A stretch of DNA of 64,000 bases, from assembly GCF_020283565.1 (NCBI RefSeq), contig NC_060063.1:44228856-44292855 (forward strand), in the 5' to 3' direction. A model generated the notes under the pieces. It ran no database searches. It had not been told where the DNA came from and saw only the letters and a list, made by a program, of their open reading frames with translations. Both the position numbers and the translations under genes were made by a program. Source of the stretch: Trifolium pratense. Lineage: Eukaryota; Streptophyta; Magnoliopsida; Fabales; Fabaceae. This document shows positions 38,801-51,854 of this stretch, piece after piece; the stretch's first letter is position 1; each line of letters begins with the position of its first letter.

Positions 38801-40059
38801 ACCAATTCTTTTGCTTCAATCTGAAATTATCAACATTCATAATTATAAACTATGTGCTAAATATAAGTATTAAATGTTGACCAAACAAATAAGGATTAAA
38901 TAAGTTTTTACAAATATAGCGAATATTTATTTTAGTACATAAAAATAAAAATTAGATGTTTTTATCATCTCAAAATTTTATGTTTTTAGCCTCGGTGCAC
39001 ATAATAGATGAGTTTAATATAGACACATCTTGAACATAAAATGGTCATCACCATGATATTAAAATAACATTTCACTTTTATTTTTAGGGACTATAATCGA
39101 AATTTGCTATATTTTTAAAAACTAAACTTATTTAATCATAAATATAATAAGATGATATTTGTAAATTTGAAAATCCAGATACAAATAAGTGAATGTAATT
39201 AATAAAAAGATTACATAAATTTAAAAATGTATGAATACTAACCCCTTTTCTAGCACAAAAACCACGAAAGGGAAGAAAGAATTGATGCAATTCTTCTTGT
39301 GTTGGTGGACGACCATGTTTTGGAACATCTTCATGATCACCTACACAAACCAAATTCAAAAAATTATAATACAGATTGTTCATTGCATGGTACCACAAAA
39401 CATTGAATATTTAGCCAACTTAATATATCATATAAAGATTAATTCTAAATTGCAATAGCTTTTGCAATACAAAGATTATGAACGACTACACAATTGCAAT
39501 AGAAATATTTATTTGCAAATTTTAAAATATAAATAACATCTTTTGCAAAGGTAACCACAATTTCAATTCATTATCAATTTTGGCATAATAAATAATTTTA
39601 TTTAAAATTCAAATTCTAACTTTACAATTACATCCCGACATCAATTATTTAAATATCAAGAACAATGTTTACGACTGTAACCACAATTTAAAACATCATC
39701 AATTATATTTTCATAAAAAAATATTTATAATTCAAATTTTAGCCATCCATTATATCAAATGTTAAAATTTAATATTATAGGTGAAAGGACAAAAAATGAA
39801 TTTCTAGAATTGATGATAAAAAGTTTTTTTTTTACTGAAGAATTGATGATAAAAAGTTAATTCGTTTTGTTTGTGAGGGTGAATGAGGCTAAGGATAAGA
39901 ATACCTACTGGAATGAGTGATGGGCTTGGTTCGAACATGAATGAGGATACATTTGAAATTCTTTTTTAGGTGGCACTCCACGGCCCATTTCACGGCGTAC
40001 TGGCTATTCCGGCCGGCGTTAACGGCAATGACGGTGGTAACAACTTCTGATTCTACCAT
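35843..40059 (-). CDS. Receptor-like cytoplasmic kinase with USP domain (RLCK IXb type), 703 aa
   Basis: Nine exons in consistent phase: 40059-39909, 39340-39243, 38820-38693, 38565-38311, 37813-37564, 37486-37385, 37282-36854, 36757-36403, 36186-35843; 2112 nt with stop. Residues 1 to about 150 form a universal-stress-protein (adenine nucleotide alpha-hydrolase-like) domain, with VIVGGCASPWSAFIRRF. A Ser-rich linker follows (about 150-294), then a charged coiled coil rich in Ala, Glu and Lys (about 297-395). The kinase has GEGGYG at 435, the ATP lysine K455 (VVAIKV), HRDMKPGN with D550, and SDVG in place of DFG with D568; DVG is usual in this family. Many relatives (PUB proteins) end in a U-box, but this protein stops 14 residues after RPDLGTVILP, so it is the U-box-less form. 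Probable role: Ser/Thr protein kinase signalling; the substrate is unknown. Confidence 0.93.
38216..38260. repeat. Short tandem duplication in kinase intron 4
   Basis: TTGTTCAATGCCCTCAATTTTA occurs twice in a row with small changes at the ends, in the intron between exons 4 and 5 of the kinase gene. It is a minor replication-slippage type repeat. Confidence 0.7.
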
Positions 40060-40439
40060 CTTTTGAATAAGAAATTAAAGTTAATTAGTTTCTTTTTGAG
40101 AAGATGAAGACAAATATGGTTGTTTTGTCTCTAATTTGTGTCATATTTTAATGTAATAAACTTTTTGTTATATTGATCAAACCGTTACTAACAAATTTTT
40201 AAACTTCGATGGCTCTGTCTCTTTCTTTTGACATGTGAAAGGAACATTAGTTGGATTTCGTTTTCTAGAAACACTTGTTTACTATATGTTTACATATAAA
40301 TTGAATCTAATAATAGTTAAATTCAACTTCAATAAAGTTGCACAATTTTTTCTAAAGCTTAATATTAGATGATTATCTATAGATAGATACAAATATATGT
40401 GGCAACATACACCTTTAATTAGGGTACTTGTTAATTAAA

Positions 40440-41380
40440 AATAAAAATAAATTAGGACAGGGTAAGTTGGTTTTTTAATTATCATTTGATGCTACCAAAT
40501 TTTAATAGAAGGGAAACTTGACTTTATTATTTGGGATCTTGATGACATAAATTTCTATGATGTTTTTAGATAGTTTTTAAGTTAGTTTTAGTAGTTTTTA
40601 GTAAGATTCAAGACCAAATGCATGTCAAATACCTAAGGAACGAAGTTACTTGATCAAGAAGCAAAGAATTGAAGAAATTACACAAAAAAGAGCAAAAATG
40701 AATAAAAAACACAATTACATCATGTCACGGTGGTCCTGGATCGTGCTACGATGTGAGATATCATGCCATGATGCTCCCACGATGTGCCACGACGGTGCTT
40801 AAAATCCAAGCCCAAAAAGCCTATAAATAGAGCTCTCCTCTTCCCCAATTATTCATTCATCTCATTCCACACAAAGCAACTCTTAAGGGGGGAATCACTT
40901 CAAGAGGAGAGCAAATAAGTCTCAAGGGAAGGCAACTCCTTACCATAGGGAGTCCTTACTCTAGCGCGTCAACAGGGTTACAACTTATGTGTAATTTCTT
41001 AACTCTTCTGTTATGTTAGTTATGCTTAGAAGTAACTAATTTTCTCAAGATAGGTCAAGTAGATGAACTCCCATATGAATATTTGATTTCATGTAATTTG
41101 GTTTGAACAAGTATAATCGAATATAAATATACATCATCAACCATCATTCAATTATAAGTTCTAAACATATATAATCGAATACCAAATCATCAATTAACAA
41201 TTATTACACTTAGCAAAATATGTGTAACACATCACTTATCACATAATGCACGCATATCTCAATGCAATTCTAATGCTTCAACTTCATGAATGTCAATCCT
41301 AGACATCTCTAATGCATGTGGTACCATCTTCTTTATTAGAGTATCTCACCTCTAATATCCTTCTTGAAATTCCAGGCACA
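40440..41380 (+). other. Probable LTR-retroelement remnant, non-coding
   Basis: No ORF of note. A promoter-like block lies at about 40819-40900: a TATA element (CCTATAAATAGAGC) followed by a pyrimidine-rich leader ending in purine-rich sequence (AAGGGGGGAATCACTTCAAG). Such a block is common in plant LTRs, and the region just before it (40730-40800, CACGATG/CATGATG motifs) is repetitive. I cannot define its ends, so this is a guess from texture. Confidence 0.35.
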
Positions 41381-41960
41381 CAGTAGACAGGTGTTGAACA
41401 AAGTGTGTCAACACTTGTCTATACACAGAACATAAATAATAATGACAAGAAAATAAATAACACAATAGAGTTGTTAACCCAGTTCAGTGCAACGTCACAT
41501 ACTCTGGGGGATACCAATCCAGGAATAAATCCACTATAATAGTTCTAGTTCAAAGCCCTCAGCAAACAACCCGGTTTACGACTTATCACCTAGACACTAC
41601 CCGTGCTAATCCTACCTAGGAACTCCTAGATATGAGACCTCGTCCCAATTCTCTCTAACAACACAAACAACGTTGTTTTAATACAATGAGAACCAATGAT
41701 GGAGACACCCTCCTATGAAACTAAGATTCACTCTTGTTTAAAAGCTTACGAGCAAATCACACACAACTCAAGAACCAACTCGGTACTTTAAAGCTTAGGA
41801 GAAGTTCACGATTACAACTCAATAAACACACAGGTCCTAAGCTTACATCAATGAGATACAAGAAAGGCTCACAATTAACACTCTAAAACCCTAAGAACAC
41901 ACGCTTTGTAATACCACGGTTTTAGATGATCAGACCCATAAGCTTGTCTTCGTATTTATA
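41380..41960. other. Repeat-like non-coding stretch
   Basis: Contains GTTAACCCAGTTCAGTGCAA, 'ctctgggggatacc' and 'cctaggaactcctagatatgagacc', the texture of a plant retroelement end. All frames are broken and there are no LTR pairs or target duplications that I can see, so it is unclassified. Confidence 0.3.
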
Positions 41961-42158
41961 CATTAAATTTATATTTATTTTTAAAAAAACAAAATTCTTA
42001 AAACTTTATTATTCTTTTTTTAATAATTTTTTTTAAGAATCTTTAAAAATAGTAAAAAAAAAATTTAAAAAGAATTTTAACAAATAAATTTTAAAAATAA
42101 TAAACTTATTTTTTTATTATTTTTACAAATTCATAAAAATTTAGTAATATTTTTTTTT

Positions 42159-42390
42159 ACAGTAAAAAAAATTATTAAAGAAAACATAATAATAAAGTTT
42201 TAAGAGTTTTTTGATAAAAGAAAAATTATAATTTTTTTGATAGTAAAAAAAAGTTATTAAGAAAAACATAATAATAAAGTTTTAAGAGTTTTTTTATAAA
42301 AACAATTATTACTCTTTTTGACAGTAAAAAAAAATTTTAAAAAAAACAATAATAATTTTTAAGATTTTTTTTTAAAAAAATATATATAAT
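42159..42390. repeat. 81-bp AT-rich tandem repeat, about 2.6 copies
   Basis: Copies begin at 42159, 42240 and 42321 with ACAGTAAAAAAA or ATAGTAAAAAAA and share AACATAATAATAAAGTTTTA. They lie in a 500-bp block (41960-42470) of nearly pure A/T. There is no coding potential. Confidence 0.75.
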
Positions 42391-43236
42391 TTTTTAAAAA
42401 ATACTTTTTATTTTTTAAAAAATATTAATTGACATGGATTTTTAAAAATAAATATAAATTTAATGTATTTCCATGTGTGCATGCCACGTCAGCAAAGATG
42501 CACAGTAAGATGCCTACTTGTCCATCTAGGGAGCAAAATGAAAAAATCTTGACATTGGAGGGTGGTAAACAGAAAAAAAATCCGCGCAGGGGTATATGAA
42601 AAATCCATAATTTTGCAGGGGGTAAATAGGCATTTACCCTTTATAATATAATGTAAACACAATGTAAGTATATGTAAACAGAGATATAAACTTTAGGAGG
42701 AGGTTACACTAGTAGAAAAAAGCTTTTTTACATCTGGCGAAAAACACTTTTTACATCTGAGAAATGTCAGATGTAGGCGCACGAGACTTAGTAAGTATAC
42801 ACGTTTTACATCTGGCATAGTCAGATGTAAAAAAACACTTTTTACCTCTGACCAAGGCGAAAATCAAATATTATTTTTTAAAAATTAAATTGGACCTTTT
42901 ACATCTGACCAAGTCCACCAGATGTGAAATCTTAACTTTTTTTTTTTCAAAAACCTGCATTTTTTTTAATATTTTAAATCTTTTTTTTTATTAAAAAAAA
43001 TCTAACCCACAATGCCAACAATATAACATAACTTGCATCAATAACATAATACTAAAATTCAACATCCGTAGCCAAATTCAACATTCAACATATATATAGT
43101 AATAATGTCATTAAAGTATAACCATTGAAATCCAAAATACAAAACATCATAATACTTAATACTAATCCATCCAAAATACAAATTAAAACATCATCATAAC
43201 TAATCAATTGTAACTTCACACAAACCTAGCTAGCTC

Positions 43237-43362
43237 CTAATCTTTCTCGTCGGCATCATCATAATCTACATCAGGATTATATAGGTCAAGAAAACAAGTT
43301 GCCCAACGGTCTCGCAAATCATACAGCTCCTCCTCTGTTAATGTCGTGGGATCATTGAACAC
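43237..43362 (-). pseudogene. 3'-terminal exon of CACTA Ulp1-type gene, in the outer element
   Basis: A 126-nt exon with an acceptor (TTGTAG before 43362) and a TAG stop. It encodes VFNDPTTLTEEELYDLRDRW followed by [21 protein letters not shown]. It matches codon for codon in length the last exon of the Ulp1-like gene in the inner element. The catalytic exons that should precede it are missing here, replaced by a DUF707 exon upstream, so it is a remnant. Confidence 0.75.
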
Positions 43363-43679
43363 CTACAATATGTAAATAACTTAATTCATATGTAAATAAC
43401 TACAATATGTTAATTAATGTATGGTAAATGAATCATTTATCCAAACAACAGCTAAATGCAAAAGCAAATGTGAATAACACACTGTTTGACCCCTTTCTAG
43501 CTAGTGAATCACGCAAGCAACAACCAGCATAGCCATTTAGTGAAGTTTATAGTAGATGCTCAAGAACAACAAATTACTAAGTCATACACTCGTATGCAGG
43601 TAAGAAAATCAAGATAAGGCATGACAAGTGACAAGCAACGATTAGTAAGTACAATTGTGTGCTCTAAAACAAATGTTAC

Positions 43680-43796
43680 CTATGCGCTTTCTTGGTCCTA
43701 GCTCTAACTGTAATTCTATGATGTATCTCTGTCGAATTTGGATCAAGAGCTGGTTGAGATATCTCCAATCCTTCTTCCCTTACAATCTCAACCTAT
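43680..43796 (-). pseudogene. Captured DUF707 exon (downstream part) in the outer CACTA
   Basis: The minus strand encodes EIVREEGLEISQPALDP followed by NSTEIHHRITVRARTKKAHR, which I recognise as the GLEISQPALDP region of plant DUF707 proteins (sometimes named lysine-ketoglutarate reductase trans-splicing related). The exon ends at a good donor (CATAG/GTAAC at 43680); the acceptor is near 43792-43797. With the exon at 49364-49462 it is part of one captured gene, now separated by the inner CACTA insertion. The family match is from memory. Confidence 0.75.
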
Positions 43797-44506
43797 CTGC
43801 AAAACAGATGCCTAATTAATTAATTAATTTGTTCTTTGGGGGGAATATAAAAACAAGATAAAGAATATAAATATAAATATAAATATAACATGTACAATAC
43901 TTACTTTTCTACCATTTCTGAAGGGTAAACAAAGACTACTTAGCAACTTAATGTGACCTAAATTAATATAAGGATAACACTAGTACAGAAAACACTTTTT
44001 ACATCTGGCCAAAACCCCATTTTACATCTGACCCAAGTCAGAGGTAGACGTACAAGAAGTAGTAAGTTTACGCTTTTTACATCTGACATTTGCCAGATGT
44101 AAAATTACCCCCTTTTACCTCTGTTCTCGTGTTTCAGCTGACCAATTTTTTTTTTTAATTAAATTAGACCTTTTACATCTGACCAAGTCACCAGATGTGA
44201 AATAGTAACTTTATTTAATTTTTTTTTTCAAAATCCTGCGTTTTTTTTTTTTTTTTTATATATTTTAAATCCTATTTTGTAATTAAAAAAACCAAAATAG
44301 CATTACAATTCAACATTCAACCAAAATACAATTACATTCAACCAAGTCATTACAATTCAAATAAAATACCAAGTCTTACAATTTAAGCAAAATACCAACA
44401 ATCCAAAATGTTATAACATTCAAGCAAAATACAAGTCATTACAATTCAAAACATCCTAATTAATGTGAATCCATTGTAACATCACACAAATTAACCTAGC
44501 TAGCTC

Positions 44507-45919
44507 CTAAGCCTCATCGTCGGCAACATCATAATCTACCTCGGGATTGTACAGGTCAAGAAAACAAGTAGCCCAGCTGTTTCGCAGTTCATACAGCTCC
44601 TCCTCGGTTAATGACGTGGGATCATCGAACACCTACAATACATATACATGATCAAGTTATTCATACTACATGATCTAAAAAAATGCAATAATCCAAACAG
44701 AATGCAGGAAGCGACAAACAGCAGCAGTTCCCAGGTACGGCGTTCGGCGGAAAAAATAACAACTACTCAACCAGATTTCTAGTACAATTAAAATTTCTAG
44801 TGTGCAGAAAATCAGATACAGATTTCAATTTACATAAGTTGAAGCTTCATGTCCAACTTTTTCTAGACAAAACAGTTCAATCTCATGGCCAAATTCATGG
44901 CACTATCTTGTGAATGTGAAAAACAAACAAATAGTGAAGACTCTCCCAGTAAGAGGGAAGTCTGTCAAGTAGCGGCTTCAGCAGAATGCAGCTAATGAAA
45001 CTACAAGTGACAACACAGTCCTACACAGCTAGGAAACTACACAGCTAATGCAGAATGCAGAAGTACTAATCAGGCAAATAGGCAAATACTTATATATGCA
45101 GAATGGGTCGTAGACACTAACGTTCGGCCCGACTAATGCAGAATGCAGGAAACTGCAGAAAACCATATATGCAGAAAAAAAGCGGCAATCAAGAAAAAAA
45201 ATAATACCTCCATCCAATTCTTTGTAATACTAGCGGTGACAATGTCAAGCATGTTCTTCGTTACATAATATCCACAGTCATTACCGTTAGGTTGTCGCCT
45301 TGTCTACATATAAACGACATTTAGTTAATACATAAATAAATATCAATCATGTGTTATGAACGTAAATAAATATTAAAATTTACACCACACTTACTTTGGG
45401 AAAAATCCATGTAGCCTTCTTTCTATTACCAAAAGTTGTCAATTGATGAACTTTAAAAGCACTAGAAAAATTTAAAAATCAACAAAGTTTTAATAGGCAG
45501 TAAGTGGACGAACAGAGGCAAACCAAAGGCAAACTAATTAAAATAATAACTTACTCTTTAAAAAAATTCCTCGCTGCCTCAGGTATCTTACGGTGTAATG
45601 AACAAAGACAAACTATAACATTGTCCTTAGGACACATAATTATTAATTGCCAATGCCCGCTGTACACGTGAAAGAATGAGTTGAATCAAAACATTGTAAT
45701 GAGGTGATGAAAGAATGAATAGCAAGTGAAGTAAATCAAAACTAAAGGTTTAAATAAGAGCTTACTCCAAAAGATGTGGTGCTAAGTAGCACACTTTGTT
45801 TAGATCACGCAAATTATTTTGTATGTATTGTTTACCCGCCTTTTGAAGTGAAACTGGCTTTGATGCAAAACTCAATTGAACCGGGTCCAAACAATAAACG
45901 AAAGCATTGGTAGTATTTC
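44507..45919 (-). CDS. Ulp1-like (C48) cysteine peptidase exons carried by the inner CACTA, 5'-partial
   Basis: Five exons in consistent phase: 45919-45766, 45659-45555, 45461-45395, 45303-45208, 44632-44507 (TAG stop). They encode FVYCLDPVQ, then [20 protein letters not shown] with the catalytic His of the HWxL motif, CSLHRKIP, and [13 protein letters not shown] with the catalytic Gln and Cys spaced as in Ulp1/SUMO-type peptidases, then a tail ending DADDEA-like acidic residues. Plant CACTA and MULE elements often carry such a domain; its role in transposition is not established. The upstream part of the gene is missing, since captured ARF sequence takes its place. The first acceptor is inferred from the point where the frame opens. 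Confidence 0.8.
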
Positions 45920-46119
45920 CTTAACACGCACAAACAGACACACACACCCGCGCCGATATAGAAATACCTTGTCCTGCCCTCCAACATCCCAAACAGTGAA
46001 GCTGATGTTCTTATACGCCACAGTTTCCACATTAAACCCTACACAATACGATCTATATTATCAAAATCTGCACTCAATATAATCCATTGATAAAAGATAT
46101 TGAAAAAACAAACGTTGAC

Positions 46120-46310
46120 ATTATCTACAAACATTCCTTGTTGAGAATTGAAGAACAGTTTCTTACTAAAGCTTTATCAACTTCAAAGTTCAATAATCTT
46201 GTGTCCAAGCTTGGCTTGATAGATATTTACCAAGCTCCAGCTTGTGGAAGGTTGTTGAGAATTGAAGAAAATGAAGATAAAAACAAGGAAACTATTACTT
46301 AGTCTATTAG
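46120..46310 (+). pseudogene. Copia polyprotein C-terminal scrap in the captured ARF intron
   Basis: The plus strand encodes FLTKALSTSKFNNLVSKLGL followed by IDIYQAPACG, the usual end of copia RNase H, followed at about 46253 by TTGTTGAGAATTGAAG, which could be the start of an LTR. Upstream pol is missing. It lies within the 2-kb intron between the two captured ARF exons. Confidence 0.6.
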
Positions 46311-47673
46311 TTTTTAACTCACTGCATAAATGTGATTATATAATCTTAACACTTGCTCAGCTATAAATTATACAAACACCATCAGAGAAACTCCAATTTT
46401 ATCTCTCAATTCACATCATTGATGCTTTAACCAATCCTGCTACCTCCTAAACCAAGCTTTGGCAACACCAGCTTACAAAATTCTACCATGACAATTGCAT
46501 CCACATCACCTCTTGATTAAGATATCTTCTCTGCTTTTTTAGCATCTTATAAACTGCATCATAAAAATTACATACTTATGTTAGGGGTCCTACATGAGTA
46601 GTGCTCATTCATTTAACAAATATCATGACTATGATCATTAAAACATTGAATGCACAACTTTAGTATGCTTAACTAGTGCCCCAGGGGCACTGTTTAGCAT
46701 GACCCGATGAGGAAAATATATTTTTGGCACTTTTAATATATATCTGTTGTGAATCTGAAGAAAACCACATTTGAAATACAGATTGATTCCCGCCATGGTG
46801 GCGCCATAGGATGCAATGGCGTGTTTATTTAGTGGACTTTTGGACTTCCTCGGTTAGAGTGGTCTATAAATTATTTCGCTTTGCCTTGAATTATATAACT
46901 TGGATTATGTTTGTCTGCATTGGTTGGAATCAGAAAGAATTTAATTTAGCAGTTAAGCTTGTTTTCTATTTGGATTCAACTAGCAAGTTATGAATATTTT
47001 TCTATGGTATATTGTGTTGAAATTATTCTACCAACTAAATGCTCATTGGTGTTTGCAGTATACAAAAAATATAGAAATATGAATATATAAAAGTAATCAA
47101 ATCTCTAAAAAACAAGTCAAATAGTAACATTCTGCATCTTGGTTCTAATTCATTTTTTCCGACCTACGGGTTTTGATGTCGGACAGTGTGTGAGCCTTGT
47201 TGAATAAACTGATTTGTAGTCTATTTAAAACTAACTCACGAAAGAGTCACATAACTTATGCTTTCAGTTGTTTGTCAGTGGTTTCATTCATGAATATGTA
47301 ACTTGTAGCAACTTCTTATCTTTCTTTTTTGAACTGAGAAGTGAGTACAATGAACGGTCCTCGCTCGCACTTACATTAGTGTTGTTACTAACTGCTCTTC
47401 TTTATTTTCTGTTCATGAAAGAACAAGTAGTTGCTCCACTACCACAAAAATTCTGATTTTCTTTCGCACATCATATCGTTTTCTCAAGTTTGTTCTTTGA
47501 CAATATGTTGCTCCAATATGTTGTAGCAACAAACAAAAATCAAAATGATGAGCACACAAACATATTAGCAGTACATGGCATGCGGCAACAGATTTAAAAT
47601 TTTGGCATGCTTAAAAGGATGGATATTTAGCAACTCATCACAGTTTCACCAGACTTACAATTACTATATAGGG

Positions 47674-47810
47674 AACACGTGGAGGGTGATCAGAGTTGGT
47701 TTTCGTCTAGAAGAATGGGGAACAGGAACTCGACTCGGTTTCTGTTAGATGTTTGGGTGGGGGCGATACCTCTTAGGCGACTGTTAGGGATATGTTGCAT
47801 CTTTGTTCCA
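47674..47810 (+). pseudogene. LINE-like fragment in the captured ARF intron
   Basis: The plus strand encodes GNRNSTRFLLDVWVGAIPLR, similar to the 'VGNG..T.FW.D.W.G..PL' segment found after the reverse transcriptase in plant LINEs. Nothing else of a LINE is recognisable near it. The rest of the intron (46310-47670 and 47810-48079) shows nothing I can name. Confidence 0.4.
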
Positions 47811-48068
47811 ATGCATTTTTCTTCTTCTGATCCACTAGTTTTGTGTTCAACAATGTTTGAGCCTTGTTGGATAAGCTCATTAGTGTTCAACAGAAAATTA
47901 TTAGTCATTTTCATAAGTTAACTTCATGAAATTTGTTAAGTTTCATTCATGTAGATATAGCTTGTAACAATTTCTTTTCTTATCTTTATTGTTTGTTATG
48001 AATTCTGCTACTTCTTCTACTCTTAACATTCCTTATATTATGATTACCTTTCTCTATAGAAATAATTA

Positions 48069-48245
<177 letters not shown>

Positions 48246-49363
48246 TCAAATTTCAAACAGAAACATTAATTCACTTAACCCTAAAAGATAATCAAAATTG
48301 AAATCATGATTGAATACACAAAGAAATAGATCGAGCAAGGGAAAAACCAAATCGTAAACATTAATTCAGTACCTTGGTTTTCAATCGGAGGGAGAGGAAC
48401 GAGAGAGAGCTTCATTCTGCAATTAGGGACGAGAGAGAGCTTCGAATCAGTACCTGCGTTTTCAGTTGTGGGTGAGAGAAAAACAAGCTTCAATTCGTGA
48501 GAGTAGAGGCCGGAGAAAGAAAGAGAAGCTTCGATTTGGAGTTAAGCTTCGATTTGGAGTTAGGGTTCGTGAGAGAGAGGACGACTGCGAGTGAGAGAGA
48601 GGACGGCGCTGGTGGTGAGTTGAGAGAGAGGACGGCGCTGGTTCTTGCGAAGGTGAGGGGTTAAGGTTGCTGCGAGCAGGGTTGCTGCGTTTTGGGTTGT
48701 TCTTCGCGAAGGTTGCTGGGTTTTGGGTGTTCTTCGCGAAGGTGATGAGAGGGTTTTTTCTTTAAGTCTTGATAATTGGGAGAGAGATATCAGATACACA
48801 TGACTATTACCTTGTTCCAAAAATATTATTTTATTTTTTTTATTCAACTTGACATTTTACATCTGTGGCTAAATATGGCCAGATATATACATATTTTAGA
48901 TAATTTTCACCATAATTACAAGATTGCCACCGCGTTTAGTTATGCTTCTGGTACATTTAAGCCAGATGTAAAAAGTCTTGTCTATTTATTTTTCACATCT
49001 GTGGACATTGAAGTCAGATGAAAAGACTACTCCATATAGCGTTTTACATCTGACATATGCTCGTCAGATGTAAACATGATGTGTAATATGTCATATTTGT
49101 ACTAGTGTAATATCAGTTGCAAAGAAATCATGGTAGTGATTGAAAACTGAAAAGGTTATAATTTAGTCTTTTACATGAAACATAAATATCATATAGCAAA
49201 AATGTACAGAACTTCAACTTGAATCAAGACAAGGCAGTCATATCATATGCTATCATATAAACAAATGCATTCAAAAGTCTACTAACAGAGCCAGGGTCAG
49301 GTAGTGTAATATTACTCAAACCATTTGTGACTAGAAGATTAATTTGATAAGTCATATACTTAC

Positions 49364-49462
49364 CACTTTGTTTGGTTTCTAGCAGCAATATGTATGGCCT
49401 TGCTACTCCAATCAAGATCCCGCCATCCATCCACATTGGCATCGTAATGGATATTACTAACT
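49364..49462 (-). pseudogene. Captured DUF707 exon (upstream part) in the outer CACTA
   Basis: A 99-nt exon between a TTTCTCAG acceptor and a GTAAGT donor. It encodes NIHYDANVDGWRDLDWSS followed by KAIHIAARNQTKW, which matches the 'W.DL.WSS.AIH..A.NQTKW' block of DUF707 proteins. The exon that normally follows (WWFAKRFLHPD onward) is not found in either direction up to the inner CACTA, so the captured gene is incomplete. Confidence 0.75.
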
Positions 49463-51854
49463 CTGAGAAATAAAATGTAACCACTCTCTCAAACCTGAAT
49501 CATATGGTCATCACAATAAATTAGAAGACAACATTTCAATAGCCACACATTGAAGGAACATTGGCTCAACATATGAACAAAAACATAAGCATAAACACAA
49601 ACAAGTCACAATAGTAATTTCTACAATACTTTTTTGAATGGCCAAATGAAGCACAAATCACATGTTATGTTAGGTATTGAAATTGAAACAATATAACCAG
49701 CCACATAACCGTAAAAGGCTATTTATCATATGCCTCCATTGGTACTCAAGAAAACATGGTCATTTGTGCATACACTTACTCTGTCTCTGTATATGCCTGA
49801 ATCCAACAGAATCAAAGAAATAGTTAATGAAAAAGAGTGGTAACAGGATCACCAAAGCCATTCATTAGCTTCCGGTGACCTAATGAATAAGATCACCAAC
49901 CTTGAAACATGAAGTCCATGTTCTGTTAGCTAATAGCAACCAATGCTTAAACTAGAAAATCAATCCAAATTATCCAATCAACAACACTCACATAGAAAGA
50001 GACAAAAGAAGTTAACCTGTGAAACATATATGCAATAACTGAGAAAAAAAGCAATACATGTGCTTGTTGTCACCTAATTTAACATAACTGCTAAAGTCAT
50101 GAATCAACACCAAAAGCAATCAAAAGCAATAACTTACAAAAGAAATCATAGAAACAAATGCAAATAAAAATAAAAATCAAGAAGAAACCATGAAACAACA
50201 GCTGGAACTAAAAACTAAAAAGCTACAAGTCCCAAAAACCATCACCTTACCCAAACTACCAGCAGCAAAAACAGATACAGAACCACAAACAAGAGAACCC
50301 AAAACCATACTTAAGGGCCAAACCCCAAAAGACAGACGCCAGGAAACCCAAACCAAAGCAGGCCTTCAAGAATAACATAAACTAAGAATCCAATCACTCA
50401 AGAACTGAGCAAGAAAGCACATAAAAACCAGTACCATATGCCAAACAACTTTCACGTTATAGTTAAAGCACATATAGTTAAAGCAAGTGGAACTTTCACG
50501 TTATTGATACAAAGAGAGTAAAATCGTTAGTTCACTAATATAATTGAAGAATTGTTTTATCAATAAGCCAACAACTACAGACAAGTTTAACACCTTAAAA
50601 AAAATATAAATATGAAGAATCCATACCATAATTGTGTTGAAATGTTTTCCAATTAACCAATGTGAAATAGCACAGAAATTTTTCACAGATTAACTTAAAC
50701 TTAAACTAAACAAAAGTTTTAAAACCAAAACCATACCGTAACAAATATAAACAGAAATTCTTAAACTAAACAGAAATTCTTCATAGTTATATCTGTTAAT
50801 TGATATGTGAAAATTCTTCCAATTAACCTAAACTTCAATTCAACTAAACAGAAATTTTAGTTTAATCAAAATAGAACAGAAACAGATCTGCAGAGTTCTA
50901 AACTAAGAACACAAACATAACATAATTTTAAGAATAGAAATTGAGAAACTAAGAACTAAAATCAAAGAATAAGAGCTAAACTTTACCACTAAACTTTAAC
51001 ACAAACACAAAGAATAAGAGCTAAAACCAAATCAGGTAACAGTTCAGTAGAAACAAAATAAACCACAAACACAAAGAAACAGTTCAGTAGAAACAAAATC
51101 AAGTAACAAACCACAAAGAGCTAAGAGCTAAAACCTTCGATTCGTGAGAAACAAGAGTACGTACCTGAATCGATGTGAAAGAGAAAGACAAGCTTCAATT
51201 CGTGAGAGTAGAGGCCGGAGAAAGGAGGACAACCTTCGATTCGTGAGAGTAGAGGCTGGAGAATGAAAGACAACCTTCGATTTGGAGTTAGGGTTCGTGA
51301 GGGTAGAGGACGACTGCGCGAGTGAGAGAGAGAGGACGACTGCGCGAGTGAGAGAGAGAGAACGACTGCTGAGATAAGGCGGTGGTGGTGAGTTGATTAA
51401 AGGACGGCGCTGAGGTTCAATCTCGTCGCCGGTGGAGGACGGCGCTGGGTTTGCATCGCGAGAGAGAGCTAGGGTTGTATTGTATCGATTTCTTTTTTTT
51501 TGTGCGAGTGTTTTTTTGTCTTGCGAGCTGAGAGAGAGATATACGTACATTACCTCTATTCCAAAAATATTATTTTATTTTTTTTATTAAACCTGACTTT
51601 TTATATCTGAGGCTAAATATGGCCAGATATATATGTATTTTAGATAATTTTCACCATAATTACAAGATTGCCACCGCGTTTAGTTATTCATCTGGTATAT
51701 TGAAGTCAGATGTAAAAAGTCTTGTCTATATATTTTTTACATCTGTGGATATTGAGACCAGATGAAAAGACTACTCCATATAGCGTTTTACATCTGACAT
51801 ATGTTCGTCAGATGTAAAATGCTTAAGTAATATGTCATATTTCTACTAGTGTTA

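Noticed and set aside
35843..40059. Annotation as a U-box (PUB) E3 ligase kinase
   Set aside because: The domain order fits, but the protein stops right after the kinase and no U-box is encoded.
41960..42470. Possible origin or matrix-attachment region in the A/T block
   Set aside because: Only base composition supports it; an 81-bp tandem repeat explains part of it and nothing functional can be shown.
45919..45968. In-frame ARF-Ulp1 fusion protein from the inner CACTA
   Set aside because: The ARF exon 2 donor is phase 0, while the first Ulp1 exon opens in phase 1; joining them as annotated gives a stop, so a fusion protein is not supported.
48560..48847. Minus-strand ORF of 95 codons, Ser/Arg/Pro-rich
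   Set aside because: Translation of the GA/CT-rich repeat at the CACTA right end; composition explains the open frame. The similar 140-codon ORF at 51128-51550 was rejected for the same reason.
50190..50375. Plus-strand ORF of 61 codons, Lys/Thr/Pro-rich
   Set aside because: Low-complexity A-rich DNA inside the outer CACTA; no splice context, no family resemblance.
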